From positions 4,065,501 through 4,129,500 of the forward strand of contig NZ_CP128540.1 in assembly GCF_021283545.2 (NCBI RefSeq): 64,000 bases of DNA. Reading direction: 5' to 3'. Both the position numbers and the translations under genes were made by a program. Numbering within the stretch: the first letter of the stretch is position 1; each line of letters begins with the position of its first letter. The notes beneath the pieces are model-generated. The model was not told where the DNA came from. It saw only the letters and a list, made by a program, of their open reading frames with translations, and did not search any database. The DNA is from Pseudomonas alloputida. GTDB lineage: Bacteria; Pseudomonadota; Gammaproteobacteria; Pseudomonadales; Pseudomonadaceae. Positions 30,001 through 39,640 of the stretch are shown piece by piece.

Positions 30001-31530
30001 CAAGGCGTCCGGGCTTAAGGCTGCAACGGGTGCCTGGCTTTGAAACGGAGTCACGTCTTGTTGCCAGAGTTTCTCTGTGCCGTCCTCCAGCCGAGCCGGC
30101 ACCAGGGCATCGACCTTCGCAGAGCGTGCCCAAACCCGTCGAGCCACACCCACCCCGGCTACCGTGGTCGCGAGCACAGCAAGGTCTGTCGCCACATGGG
30201 TCAAATGGTCGAGCGCCTCCTGGCGATCGCCTTCCTGCCAGGCCTCGACGCCATGGTAGACCTCGCCCAGCAGTTCGCAGGCCGTCACGGCCAGCAGCGC
30301 CAGGCCAACCCCAGGCACAAAGAAACTGGCCAAGTTGAGCAGCGCCCATCCTTCAGCGGCAAGGCGCAGGTCATGCTGGCGCTGAACCTCACGATCCAGC
30401 CTGGCCACGGGGACCGCGATCATCGCCGCATCGTCCTTGATCTGGTGGATATGTGCCTGTGCCAGGCTGATGAACAACGGCTGCGGGTAAGCCTGCAAGC
30501 GCGGTTCGAGATCGCGGAAAGCCCAGCTCGGCAGGTCATCGAAGCGCTCCGCGACCTGGGCGAAAAAAGCCTGGCTGTCTCGCCGCAGCACGAAGCGGCT
30601 GAAGAAACGCTGATAGGCCTTGTCTCGCAAGCAACGGCCCAGTTCGCGGTTCAGTTTGTCGACGCTCTCGAACGCGCGCCAGGGCGAAAAAGGGTCCCCA
30701 GGCACGTAAAGCAAAACCCGCCGCGTCGTGTTGAACAGGACGCCCTGCTCAATGACAACGAACACGGTGACCTGCTCAATCTGGCAACCCAGCAATTTCA
30801 GTTGCCTGGCCAGCACAAGGTCGCCCGCCAGGCGCGGCAGCTCCCCCTTCTCGCACACAGCCACCATCACATTGAGTTCGCTGGCATCCAGCGTTCCCTC
30901 CTGCCTGGCTTTGTAGGCGTCCACAAGCATGGTGTAGCGCCTGGCATCTACAAGCTGAGACACCAGGCGCTCGGCATTGCCAGCGGGCGTGAGGATGGCA
31001 TCCAGATGACGTTGATAGCGCTCACCCAGGTCCAGCTCACGACACAGTCCGGCAAACTCGATGCTTGTAGGGGGTTTGACCGTGCCGTGGCGGGGAAGCA
31101 GCAGGCGGTTACCGCGCGGCTGGCCACCTTCCTGCGCCTGGGCGGCCGTGAAGTTGCGCAATGCCACTTCGAGCAGCGGCTTTTCTTCATAGACCACGGC
31201 CGTCAGGTGCGCGCCCACCGGCTGACTGTTGATCACAGCTTCCCGGCGGCCCTCCAGAAACCTGAGCGAGTAAGGGTTACGGCCAAGCCCATAACGCTCG
31301 TCGAGGGCCTTTCCCAGGGCTGATGCGACGAAACTGTCGATGCCCTCGATACCTCGCAGCACCGTGTTCACTTGCTCACAGCAGCGAAGGCTGTTTGACA
31401 ATGCCCTGCCGATCTCAGGCAGTTGCTCAGCAGGTGCATGACGCAACCAGGGTGGCAGGCGCCTGCCGATGATGCCGTCCTGGAAAGCATCGATGGCGGC
31501 CTGCGCATCTGACGGCAAAGTGGTGTCCAT
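27037..31530 (-). CDS. giant LRR protein with toxin-like N-terminus and NEL-type E3 ubiquitin ligase domain
   Basis: A 1497-residue protein. Residues about 30-800 match the dermonecrotic-toxin-like/DUF6543 region common in plant-associated pseudomonads, with a hydrophobic hairpin (LASFFVPGVGLALLAVTACELLG) near 410. A linker with RLADGRIGYPLGGG precedes leucine-rich repeats at about 1070-1210 (LQTLDLGGNLLTRLP, LQSLDLSHNPL, LVSIDLRDNRIRHIP). The C-terminus is a NEL E3 ligase domain (IpaH/SspH type) with catalytic Cys 1296 in the CxD motif WGCQDG. Such enzymes attach host ubiquitin, so a eukaryotic target is likely. No signal peptide or secretion genes are seen nearby. It has a tandem paralogue upstream. 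Confidence 0.88.
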   Translation of the reverse strand: MDTTLPSDAQAAIDAFQDGIIGRRLPPWLRHAPAEQLPEIGRALSNSLRCCEQVNTVLRGIEGIDSFVASALGKALDERYGLGRNPYSLRFLEGRREAVINSQPVGAHLTAVVYEEKPLLEVALRNFTAAQAQEGGQPRGNRLLLPRHGTVKPPTSIEFAGLCRELDLGERYQRHLDAILTPAGNAERLVSQLVDARRYTMLVDAYKARQEGTLDASELNVMVAVCEKGELPRLAGDLVLARQLKLLGCQIEQVTVFVVIEQGVLFNTTRRVLLYVPGDPFSPWRAFESVDKLNRELGRCLRDKAYQRFFSRFVLRRDSQAFFAQVAERFDDLPSWAFRDLEPRLQAYPQPLFISLAQAHIHQIKDDAAMIAVPVARLDREVQRQHDLRLAAEGWALLNLASFFVPGVGLALLAVTACELLGEVYHGVEAWQEGDRQEALDHLTHVATDLAVLATTVAGVGVARRVWARSAKVDALVPARLEDGTEKLWQQDVTPFQSQAPVAALSPDALGIRHQDGLAWIEMDGHHYRVTEAGDDQWQLYPVDGHGPLLRHNGSGAWRLWCEQPARWTDRYRMFRRLGEPFSGLNDEQIDQVLLFHGLDGDDLRGLHVHAQAPSPGMIDSVARVRLDQRIRSMIGRLRSGEPVADTTVLDHARRLPGASGLTDQALAALAWTQRRTLLQHLFEALQPSDTPGSAALRRVFPGLSARTAQALVQAASSVDRMRLLSSGRVALGLAEAARGSVLATRQARVFEALYLDTPQHADLARVALGLLRYLPGSEQGVRWRLYEGSLGGPILAKTEQGPRAFDLVHVNGRFQLHGSQGTALGEAGELFDVMASAYTEAQRQAMGIGDPFAHNLRVILAREAARHRDEISRLLGAVRPGAARGPMRLADGRIGYPLGGGGVGGFASRGSALRATLRDLFPWLSDEQVETFADDARRSGHQIEHVLADLRNEFAILRMTLNTWVARGQGDVREDREALRQTLFNCWRRSVGVGELQINAQENLHVMFCNFRSSGLPNIPPQVSFRGVTSLSLLHLDLLEVPSSLLLAFPNLQTLDLGGNLLTRLPQPLLQIAQLRHLSLTNNRIVLNIAQTATLASCTSLQSLDLSHNPLGSRFTLAGLAELRWLNLRDTQISQFPLGVFDNAQLVSIDLRDNRIRHIPEGFYQLPVWQRRRFRLNANPLGEAQTLRLQASLSSDDPALDEEQVLLRLQHAREVWGDAVAPEHRGLMLAAWDSLDSGQDAERFFRVLRQLLLSEDFRVNARALGNRVMAVLQAMAITPELRQNLLSVANDEWGCQDGATWCLSNLELNLLVWQVEHAAQGESERALLDLGKRLWRQDAVDLFATRWALQHGRALEGSEVGLAFRIGLRECLDLPLQVGEMSFLAISGVLDADLAQAEAAVRDAETPEEVARSMVDREFWQAHLERSHPERFAAVDLPFRRQLERVLDDEALSEGAMIDQADAIRDAQRAARRGLMLDMTIQAMEMGPKGPSIDVR

Positions 31531-31627
31531 AGCGGGGGCCTCTTCATGAAAAGAGGCCAGACTAAGTTGCCTGCTCCCCGCCAGGCGCTATATAGCTAAT
31601 GCCTGCGCTCAGACAACCGCCAACCCG

Positions 31628-33478
31628 CTAGCTGAGCGGACGCTGCACCGTATTCCGGTCCAGCGCCTCCAGCGTCAACTGCAGCAACACCGCATGCTCG
31701 CGTTGCTGGTTGCTGGTCTGCAGCCGTGCGATATCCTCTTCCCGATTTCCCAACGCCATCAGCCGTTCCAGTTCAGCGTGCATGGAGGGTGGCACTTGCA
31801 AGCGAACCGGGAAAGTCTTGTGCAGGTAATCCTGCCAGAACCACTGGCGTGACAGGTAATCAGCAATGCCCTCCCGGGTCTGTCGCGCCAGGACCCTTTC
31901 ACGGGCCAGGAGAAGGTCCTGGTTACTCAAGGCAGGGATCCCTGCATAGAGCATTTCATCGGGTTGGCCAGGCAAGTCCAGAGACTTGCGCAAGCCGATT
32001 CGATAGGCCAAGGCGAATTCGATCGATTCAGCGCCCGCCCCCACCCGATAAGCATGTTCAGCGGCAATTTGCTCAAGCACCGCCAACCGCCACATCCGGG
32101 CACCGAGCTTCAGCAAGGCCCGCTCAGGCCGGGCAGATCCGCTGTGCCTCGTGCGCCATATCATCACTCGCAGTTCCAGGTCGGCGAAACGTGCGGTGGC
32201 GTTATCCTGGCAACCGGTCGCAGCTGCGTGCTCGAACAGCTCTTGCCTGAGGACATCATGCTCAGACATCGCCTGGAGCATGTCGAACACACGGGCCGCC
32301 AACGCGGATGCAGTCGATGAGAAACTGAAGGCGCCGGATTCTGTCAGCATCGACAGGGTATTGAAAAACTCTTCCGATTGCTGCTCGGCCTCCAGATGGG
32401 CCCACAGTGCAGCCATTTCATCTCGACGTTCGCCAGGCAACGCATCCAGAATACGCAACCGGTAAGGCACGCGACTGGCCTCAAGCAAATGCCAGGTTGA
32501 AACCCCGTCATGCGCGCCTTCCAGCGGATTGCCGGAAAGCTCGACCCTGCCCGAACGCCACAACTGCGACTGATGAAAACCCTCGGGCAGTTCAGAAATA
32601 CGGTTGTCGCTGAGGTTCAGGGTGTGCAGTTCTGGCGCGTCCATCAGCCCGTAGGGAAACCCGGGCATCTGGGTGTTTGACAGGTAGAGGGCATTCAGTT
32701 CGGTCATTGCCTGGACGGAAAATGCCCTGCGCAACGGGTTGTCCGAAAGGTTCAGGTACACCAGGGACCGGCAATCTGCCAGGACCAACGCCTGGCCTTG
32801 GTCGAGCGTGATCTGGTTACCGGACAAGTCGAGTACCTCCAGCTTCTGGGCAAGCATCAAAGGCAATGGCAAACGCGTGAGTCGGCAATGGGTGATTTCC
32901 AGGTTGCGCAAGTTGGGAAACGCCCGCAGAAACTCATCCGGAACGTGCTCCACGCGCATGGCGCGCAAGGCCAGGATCGAGACGTGGGGAAAGCCCACTT
33001 GCGCGGGCAGGGCCGGCAGATGGCGCAAGCGGCTGATGGTCTGGGTCAGCATGAAGCGCCCGTCATCCAGTGCCGCTTGCCCTTGCAGTTCCGGCACAAG
33101 ACAGCGCCAGCAGTTGATCAGCCCCTTCCAGAACTCACGCCGGGCGGCCAGTTCTGGTGACAGCAAGGCACTGCGTGCCCACTGGGTCAAGTGCCTTTTG
33201 AGCACCCCATATTGCTGCTCCAGCATGGATAACCTGGCCTGCGCGTCAATTGAGGCCAACCAGCGCCCGATCTGTTCGTCGGTAAAGGCCGGGTACAGGT
33301 CTCGCAACCGGGCCTGAAGCGCCCTTGGCCTGTTTCGCCCTAACGCCCCCCAGAGCCTGCCGCCCGCCATGGGGTAACCAATCCGGCCATCAGCAAGACG
33401 TTGCGGCGCGAGAAACGAGCCGCTCGGCTGTTCCAGCCTGAGCAGGTTCACCACGGTCTGGCGTTGGTCGAAAGCCAC
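31628..33478 (-). CDS. LRR-NEL E3 ligase half of an interrupted paralogue
   Basis: A 616-residue open frame beginning at a GTG without a visible ribosome binding site. It contains RLADGRIGYPMAGGRLWG, leucine-rich repeats (LRNLEITHCRLTRLP, LEVLDLSGNQI, LVYLNLSDNPLRR, LHTLNLSDNRISELP) and a NEL domain with CxD motif ATGCQD (Cys at about 423). It is in the same reading frame as the gene immediately upstream and is separated from it by one TAG and six sense codons. It is therefore most likely the 3' part of one 1473-codon gene that carries a nonsense mutation, and may be silent unless readthrough or internal initiation occurs. Confidence 0.75.
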   Translation of the reverse strand: MAFDQRQTVVNLLRLEQPSGSFLAPQRLADGRIGYPMAGGRLWGALGRNRPRALQARLRDLYPAFTDEQIGRWLASIDAQARLSMLEQQYGVLKRHLTQWARSALLSPELAARREFWKGLINCWRCLVPELQGQAALDDGRFMLTQTISRLRHLPALPAQVGFPHVSILALRAMRVEHVPDEFLRAFPNLRNLEITHCRLTRLPLPLMLAQKLEVLDLSGNQITLDQGQALVLADCRSLVYLNLSDNPLRRAFSVQAMTELNALYLSNTQMPGFPYGLMDAPELHTLNLSDNRISELPEGFHQSQLWRSGRVELSGNPLEGAHDGVSTWHLLEASRVPYRLRILDALPGERRDEMAALWAHLEAEQQSEEFFNTLSMLTESGAFSFSSTASALAARVFDMLQAMSEHDVLRQELFEHAAATGCQDNATARFADLELRVMIWRTRHSGSARPERALLKLGARMWRLAVLEQIAAEHAYRVGAGAESIEFALAYRIGLRKSLDLPGQPDEMLYAGIPALSNQDLLLARERVLARQTREGIADYLSRQWFWQDYLHKTFPVRLQVPPSMHAELERLMALGNREEDIARLQTSNQQREHAVLLQLTLEALDRNTVQRPLS

Positions 33479-33496
33479 GTTGGTCAGCGCCTGGCG

Positions 33497-33499
33497 CTA
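33497..33499 (-). other. in-frame amber codon splitting a toxin-NEL gene
   Basis: TAG (read as CTA on the plus strand) follows codons for QPFVPA. After it the same frame continues RQALTNVAFDQRQTVVNLL, which aligns with the intact paralogue (PFAHNLRVILAREAARHRDE...). A CAG-to-TAG change would explain it. Confidence 0.8.
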
Positions 33500-36049
33500 C
33501 GCAGGCACGAAGGGCTGGCCTTGGCCGATGGCCGCTTGCGATGCGTCGTCATAGGCTGCTGCCAAGGTCTCGAACAACTCCCCCCTCTCACCGGCAACCG
33601 TGTGCGTTGGGGCACGCAGGCGGAACAGCCCATGACGATGAAGCAGGTCGAACGTCTGCGCCGATCCCTCGACCGTCAGTAACGGCTCGCTGGCATCACC
33701 GTCGTACAATCGCCACCCCGGCCCGCCAGCCCCCGGCACATGCACCAGCAGATTCAGGACCACACGTGCCAGGTCGAGGTTTTGCGGCGTATCGATGCAC
33801 AGCGCCTCGTACACCCGCGCCATTCGAATCCGCGCAACCTGCAACCTTGCTGCCTCGGCCATCAGCAACGGCACACGCCCCGTCTCACGCAAAAGCTGCA
33901 GGTCATCCTCGCTGGCATCGCGCAGCACCTCATCCGCGGCCAAGCGGTGCAGGCTGGCAAAGTTCTGTCGTAAGAGGCGGCCAGTTTCAGTGTCGGGATT
34001 CTGCTCTTCGTACAACGCCTGAAGCAGTTCTCGTCGCCCGGCCCAAGCCACATCGGCCAACGCTGCTCCTTCCTTGCCGGCGGCTTGTGGAAGGCGCATG
34101 ACCCGCTCCAGCAGTTGCGGGTCTGCGGTTACACCGCCCTCGCGCAACTGGTTGACCAACGTACCAATCCTGCCGGCGAGCCGCACGCGCGTGACGGTGT
34201 CGAGCAGCGCGGCCTCCGGCGGTCGGCCATACACATGCCATGCCCGCAGATGCTGATCATCCAGGCCATGAATCGCCAGCGACCGGTCGATCTGCGCATC
34301 GTCGAGGTCGCTGAATGACCCGCCCAGGCGGCGGAACAACTGGCGTGTGTCGCCCCACTCGGCGGGCTGTTCGCACCACAGCCGCCACGCACCGGCCCCA
34401 TTGTGACGGAGCGGCGGCGCATAGCCCTGGTAAGGGAGCAATTGCCACTGTTCATCGTCATTGTGCCAGGTCATCTCATACCAGTGCCCGTCCATGCTGA
34501 TCCAGCGGCGCTCGCCAACACGGTGCACACCCTCCATGTCCGGCACCGCCGTGTCTGGCGGGCTTTCGCAGCGATAGGGGCCGAGGTCTGCGTTCCACAG
34601 TTTTTCCTCACCGTTTTCCAGCTGCGCCGGTACCAGGTTGTCCACCACACTCCAGGCGCGTCGGGCCGTGGCGACTACGGCAACGGTTGCCCCGACAGCC
34701 AGCAGCCCTTTGCCTACATTCAGCAGGTGCGCCAGCGCTGCATTGCGCTCGTTTTCCTGCCAGTCCCCTACAGCCTGGAACGTCTGCTCAAGCAGTTCCC
34801 AGGCCATCACCCCCAACAACACCGCGCCGATGCCAGGAACGAAGAACCCTGCAACACCCAACAGGGTCCAGCCTTCAGCACGCAAACGGCGGGCGTGTTC
34901 GGCCTGGACCTCGCGATCAAGCAAGGCCACGGGCGGCGCGATCATCGCAGCATCGTCCTTGATCCGCGCGACCCAGTCGTCAGCAAGGTGTTCGAACAAT
35001 GGCAGGCGATAGGCGAAGGTCTGCTCATCGAGGTCCCGGGTAGCCCAGCTGGGCACGTCATCGAGGCGCTCACTGACGGCCGAGAAGAATCGCTGGCTAT
35101 CGCGTCGGCGCACGAAGCGGTTGAAGAAGCGCCGGTAGTCATCTTCGCGCAGGCGTTTGCCAAGCACCCGGCGGGCATAATCTTCCAGGTCGCTGCGCAC
35201 GCTCCAGGGGCCGTGCGGGTCACCCGGTACATAGACCAGCACGCGCTTGCTGGTGTTGAACAGCAAGCCTGCGTCGATCACGTCCAGCACGACGATTTGC
35301 TGCAAGCGGCAACCGAACACCGCCAACTGGCGTACGCGAACCGAGGCGCCTTCGAGCTTGCCGAGCGTGTCCTTGGTGCACAGCGCCACCACCCACTGCA
35401 GTTCGTCTGCGCTCAATATGCCCTGCGCCCTGGCCTGCAGGGCATCCACCAGCATGCTGTAGCGTTGCCGTCGCGTCAGCAATCCCCTGACTTCGGGCTG
35501 AAGTACCGAATCCAGATGCGCCTGGTATTTCTGCCCAAGATCCAGCGCTCGACACAGCCTGGCGAAGCCCGGTGCAGACAGTTCACTACGCCTTGCGCCG
35601 CGCACATCGACCAGGCAATTGCCCTGTGGCTGGTCGCGCTGCTGGTCTGCGGTGAAATTGCACAAAGCGGCCTCGAGCAGAGGAATGTCGTAGTAGTCGC
35701 TGCCGACAACCGGAAACCGACTGGTTACATAATGGATCGTGTGTGAGGGAAAGGTGTACCACTGGCGAAAGTACAGGCGATCGACATCAAGGTCGCCGTG
35801 GGCACCGAGCGCTTGCTGCAGCAAGGGCCGGGCAAATGCATTCAGGTTGCTTAGCCGCGCCAGCGCTGACGCCAAGCCTGCACGGCAGGCCAGCAGTTCA
35901 GGCAGCGCCTCGCTCAGCAGGGTGAATTCGGCCATGCTCAGCCGCTTCATCCAGGCCGGCAACCGCTGTGCGATGTAGTGGTCCTGGCATGCTTGTGCCA
36001 TGGCAAGGGTATCGACCGCAGCCGATGGTTGACTGCTATTGTTCTGCAT
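33497..36049 (-). CDS. toxin-like N-terminal half (DUF6543) of an interrupted NEL-family paralogue
   Basis: An 850-residue open frame paralogous to residues 1-870 of the neighbouring giant protein. Shared blocks include ALDLGQKYQAHLDSVL, RVLVYVPGDPHGPW, RFFSAVSERLDDVPSWATRDL, VAGFFVPGIGAVLLGVMAWELL and GAGAWRLWCEQPAEW. The start at 36049 follows GGAGG. It ends at a TAG beyond which the frame stays open through the LRR and NEL parts. The truncated product would keep the putative toxin or translocation region but lose the ubiquitin ligase. It is either a recent pseudogene or a split effector. Confidence 0.75.
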   Translation of the reverse strand: MQNNSSQPSAAVDTLAMAQACQDHYIAQRLPAWMKRLSMAEFTLLSEALPELLACRAGLASALARLSNLNAFARPLLQQALGAHGDLDVDRLYFRQWYTFPSHTIHYVTSRFPVVGSDYYDIPLLEAALCNFTADQQRDQPQGNCLVDVRGARRSELSAPGFARLCRALDLGQKYQAHLDSVLQPEVRGLLTRRQRYSMLVDALQARAQGILSADELQWVVALCTKDTLGKLEGASVRVRQLAVFGCRLQQIVVLDVIDAGLLFNTSKRVLVYVPGDPHGPWSVRSDLEDYARRVLGKRLREDDYRRFFNRFVRRRDSQRFFSAVSERLDDVPSWATRDLDEQTFAYRLPLFEHLADDWVARIKDDAAMIAPPVALLDREVQAEHARRLRAEGWTLLGVAGFFVPGIGAVLLGVMAWELLEQTFQAVGDWQENERNAALAHLLNVGKGLLAVGATVAVVATARRAWSVVDNLVPAQLENGEEKLWNADLGPYRCESPPDTAVPDMEGVHRVGERRWISMDGHWYEMTWHNDDEQWQLLPYQGYAPPLRHNGAGAWRLWCEQPAEWGDTRQLFRRLGGSFSDLDDAQIDRSLAIHGLDDQHLRAWHVYGRPPEAALLDTVTRVRLAGRIGTLVNQLREGGVTADPQLLERVMRLPQAAGKEGAALADVAWAGRRELLQALYEEQNPDTETGRLLRQNFASLHRLAADEVLRDASEDDLQLLRETGRVPLLMAEAARLQVARIRMARVYEALCIDTPQNLDLARVVLNLLVHVPGAGGPGWRLYDGDASEPLLTVEGSAQTFDLLHRHGLFRLRAPTHTVAGERGELFETLAAAYDDASQAAIGQGQPFVPA

Positions 36050-36127
36050 CTCTGCCTCCGCGACGACATGGAAGGCCGAGTCTGAAGACTGTTGCGTCAG
36101 GCTGACGCCTAGCTATCTACCACCCGC

Positions 36128-38488
36128 TCAGAACAGCAGTAACTGATGGTCGGTAAGGCGCGCGAAATCATCGCCGACAAAGGGCAGGATGGCGTCGGCC
36201 ACCGGCAGTAGCTGACGGCTGATGTAGTGATCGTAGTCGATCGGTGCCTGCAGGTTTTCCAGCGGCTCAGGCCCGGCGGTGGTGATCACGTAACTGATCC
36301 AGCCCCCACGCTGGTACTGCAGAGGGCGCTGCAGACGCTTGTTGTAGTCGTCGGCAAGGCGTGCGGCACGCACATGCGGCGGCACGTTGCGCTGGTAATC
36401 AGCCAGCGGGCGACGCAGGCGCTTGCGATAAACCAGCAGTTCGTCCTGCTCGCCCGCCAACGTGCGCCGTACATACTCGCGGACATAATCACGGTAGGGC
36501 TCGCTGCGGAACACACGGCCGTAGAGTTCCTGCTGGAACTGCCGGGCCAGCGGTGACCAGTCGGTGCGCACCGACTCCAGGCCCTTGTAAACCATTTCTT
36601 CAGCACCGTCGGCCCGCTGCACCAGGCCGGCATAGCGCTTCTTGCTGCCCTCGTCGGTGCCGCGGATGGTGGGCATCAGGAAGCGCCGGTAGTGCACCTC
36701 GAACTGCAGTTCGAGGGCGCTGTGCAGGTTCATGGTCTCGTGCAGATGGGCTTGCCACCATTGGTTGACCTTTGCCACCAGTTCTCGGCCAATGCGCGCC
36801 GCGTCTTCCTCGGCGTGGGCACCCTTGAGCCAGACAAAGGTGGAGTCGGTGTCACCGTAGATCACATCGTAGCCACACGCCTCGATCAGGGACCTGGTCT
36901 GGCGCATGATCTGGTGGCCGCGCATGGTGATCGACGACGCCAGGCGCGGGTCGAAGAAACGGCAACCGCTGGAGCCAAGCACGCCATAAAAGGCATTCAT
37001 GATGATTTTCAAGGCCTGCGACAGCGGCGCATTGCCCTCGCGCTTGGCCGCTTCCCTGCCCTGCCACACCCGTTCGACGATGGCTGGCAGGCAGTGCTGT
37101 GTGCGTGAAAACCGCCCACCGCGAAAGCCCTCGACCGAATGTGCGTCGTCAGGCTGGCGTAGGCCTTCGATCAGCCCGACCGGGTCGATGAGAAAGGTCC
37201 GGATGATCGACGGGTACAGGCTCTTGTAGTCCAGCACCAGCACCGAGTCGTAAAGCCCTGGCCGCGAATCCATGACAAACCCGCCGGGGCTGGCTTCGTC
37301 CGGCCGGCTGCCAAGGCTGGGCGCGACAAAGCCAAGGCGGTGCATCTGTGGAATGTACAGGTGACAGAACGCGGCTACCGACCCACCGCTGCGGTCCACG
37401 GCCAATCCCGTCACCGAGGCACGTTCGAGCAGGAAGTCGAGCAGCCGGGTATGGGCGAAAATGCGCGTGACCAGTTCGCAGTCCTTCAGGTTGTAGCGTG
37501 CCAGGGCCGGTTTGTCTTCGGCGAAGCGGCGATTGATTTCGTCCATGCGTTGGTACGGCGTGTCGATGGCCTTGCCTTCACCCAGCAGGGTCTGGGCAAC
37601 GTTCTCCAGGCTGAACGAGGCAAAGCTCCAGGTGGCCGAACGCAACGCCTCGATGCCATCGATCAGCAGCCGCCCCGGCGCATCGGCGAAAACATGGCCA
37701 CCACCGGCATGGCTGCGCAGGGTCATGACCGCACCGTTGCGCCCCAGGGCCAGTGGCACCTGCAACGACTTGGCGTGCTCATGCAGCAGGCGCAGGTCGA
37801 ACTGCACCAGGTTCCAGCCAATGATCGCGTCCGGGTCATGCCTGGCCATCCACTGGTTGAGCCGGGTGATCAAGGCGGCGCGATCGGCGCAATACTCCAG
37901 GTCGAAGTCAAGCCCGCTGGCATCGCCGTTGGCCGGGCCGAGCATGTACACCTGGCGCTGGCCACAGCCCTCCAGCGCGATGCTGTACAGCTCGCCACGC
38001 TCGCTGGTCTCGATATCCAGCGACACCAGGCGCAGCGCCGGGCGATAGCCTGGCTGCGGCTTGAGCTGGGCGTCCCGGTAAACGCCCTGCGCATCCGGCT
38101 GGCCAGTGAACTGCACCGGTGCCGTGATGAAGCGCTCCATGAGGTAACGCTCCGGCGGCCGGATATCGGCCTCGAACACGTCGATACCGGCCGTGCGCAG
38201 ACGCTGCTCCAGTTGCATCAATTGGCGATGCTGGCGGGTATAGAGGCCGAGCATCGGGCGATGCTCGAAGTCCTTCAGGCGCAGTGGCTTGAGCTTCGTC
38301 CCGGTTTCGTTGGCCAGCAGCACACGGGCGTGCTCGGCCTGCGCCTGAGGAATGAAAGCCACCGACTCCTGCGCCGCCAGCCGCAACAGTCGCGGCCCGG
38401 CATCGGTGGCCAGCCAGAACTCCACGCAGGTGCCTTCCGGCGTATCGTGCCAGTGCCGGGTCAGGACAAAACCCTGCTGCAACTCCAC
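36128..38488 (-). CDS. polB: DNA polymerase II (family B)
   Basis: A 786-residue family B polymerase of the E. coli Pol II type. The 3'-5' exonuclease has [15 protein letters not shown] (Exo I), [14 protein letters not shown] (Exo II) and [13 protein letters not shown] (Exo III). The polymerase has [14 protein letters not shown] (motif A), [13 protein letters not shown] (motif B) and [11 protein letters not shown] (motif C, about residues 544-549). All metal-binding acids are present and the length is normal. Pol II restarts stalled forks and bypasses lesions in the SOS response. No LexA box was looked for in detail. It has no link to the flanking genes. Confidence 0.96.
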   Translation of the reverse strand: MELQQGFVLTRHWHDTPEGTCVEFWLATDAGPRLLRLAAQESVAFIPQAQAEHARVLLANETGTKLKPLRLKDFEHRPMLGLYTRQHRQLMQLEQRLRTAGIDVFEADIRPPERYLMERFITAPVQFTGQPDAQGVYRDAQLKPQPGYRPALRLVSLDIETSERGELYSIALEGCGQRQVYMLGPANGDASGLDFDLEYCADRAALITRLNQWMARHDPDAIIGWNLVQFDLRLLHEHAKSLQVPLALGRNGAVMTLRSHAGGGHVFADAPGRLLIDGIEALRSATWSFASFSLENVAQTLLGEGKAIDTPYQRMDEINRRFAEDKPALARYNLKDCELVTRIFAHTRLLDFLLERASVTGLAVDRSGGSVAAFCHLYIPQMHRLGFVAPSLGSRPDEASPGGFVMDSRPGLYDSVLVLDYKSLYPSIIRTFLIDPVGLIEGLRQPDDAHSVEGFRGGRFSRTQHCLPAIVERVWQGREAAKREGNAPLSQALKIIMNAFYGVLGSSGCRFFDPRLASSITMRGHQIMRQTRSLIEACGYDVIYGDTDSTFVWLKGAHAEEDAARIGRELVAKVNQWWQAHLHETMNLHSALELQFEVHYRRFLMPTIRGTDEGSKKRYAGLVQRADGAEEMVYKGLESVRTDWSPLARQFQQELYGRVFRSEPYRDYVREYVRRTLAGEQDELLVYRKRLRRPLADYQRNVPPHVRAARLADDYNKRLQRPLQYQRGGWISYVITTAGPEPLENLQAPIDYDHYISRQLLPVADAILPFVGDDFARLTDHQLLLF

Positions 38489-38554
38489 TGCGTCGACCTC
38501 TGGATTGTCTTTAGATGGCGTTATTCTACCTGTGTCGTGCCTGGCATGAGTGTT

Positions 38555-39640
38555 TTAGCGCCTCCCCGCCACAAAACCGCTTCCCCGCCCGGCCACGGCC
38601 AGCAGCCAGGCCAAGGCGATCAACCCCAGCACTACCCCGCCAAACCACGCCACGCCGGCCCCAGCCAGCAACAATCCGCCAATGATTCCGCCCAGAGCAA
38701 TGGCGCAGTTCCACACCGTCACCAGCATCGACTGCGCCACATCACCACCCTGGCCTGCGGCGTCGGCGCACGCTGTCTGCAGCAGGGTCGGGGCGCCGCC
38801 ATAGGTCATTCCCCACAAGGCGATGCTCAGGTACACAAGCCACGACGATGCCTGCCCCAATGCCAGCGTGGCCAAGGCAAAACCGGCCAGGCTCAGCAAC
38901 ACCAGCTTGCGCAGGTGCCGGTCGACCAGCAGCCCTACCAGGCCGATCCCGGCCAGCGCCGACAGACCAAACACCATCAGCACCGGGCCAATGTCCGCAG
39001 CCATGCCAGCCGCCGCCAGCAACGGCACGATATAGGTGTAGAGAATGTTATGGCCAAGGATCCAGGTGAGGATCACCAGCAATACGATCAACACCCCTGG
39101 CGTGCGCAATACCTGCATGGCCGCCGGGCGCTTGCCGGCAGCCTGCCCCGGGTAGTCCGGCACGGATCGCAACACCCACACCACCAGCTGCGACGCCACC
39201 AGCGTGACGACCACGAACGTCGCGCGCCAGCCCAGCCCCGCTCCCAGCCATGTCGCAATCGGCAAGCCGAGCGACAAGGCAATCGGCTGCCCAAGCATGG
39301 CCAGCGCCATGGCCCGGCCCTGCAACGGCACCGGCACCATGCGCCGGGCATGGCCAGCAATCAGGCCCCATGCCAGGCCGGCCGCAGCCCCCGTGAAAAA
39401 GCGCAGCACCAGGGTCAGCGTGTTGGAGTTCGACAAGGCCGTCAGCCCGTTGAACAGCACGAAGCCGATGATCGCCAGCAACAGCGCCCGGCGCCGATAC
39501 CAGCCTTGGGTCAACGTCACCAACGGGATGGCGGTCAGTAACGAGCCCAAGGCATACGCCGTGACCCATTGCCCAGCCATGGCCTGGCTGATGTGCATGC
39601 CATCGGCGATCTGGTCGAGCAGACCCGCCGGCGCATACCT
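38555..39640 (-). pseudogene. MFS transporter lacking its N-terminus (deletion scar)
   Basis: An open frame encoding an MFS drug/sugar-efflux type protein (AraJ/YdhP-like) from APAGLLDQIADGMHIS onward: helices 2 to 12, loop YRRRALL and GLAWGLIAGHARRMVP. The normal first helix before APAGLL is absent. Upstream codons in the frame (to an ATG at 39757) are merely the antisense of a LysR remnant and encode no membrane helix. The break at about 39640 also truncates the divergent LysR gene, so one deletion removed both N-termini and the shared promoter. Confidence 0.75.

Noticed and set aside
36128..38488. Family B DNA polymerase as a sign of a phage or mobile element
   Set aside because: The sequence is a full-length chromosomal Pol II and no phage or transposon genes adjoin it.
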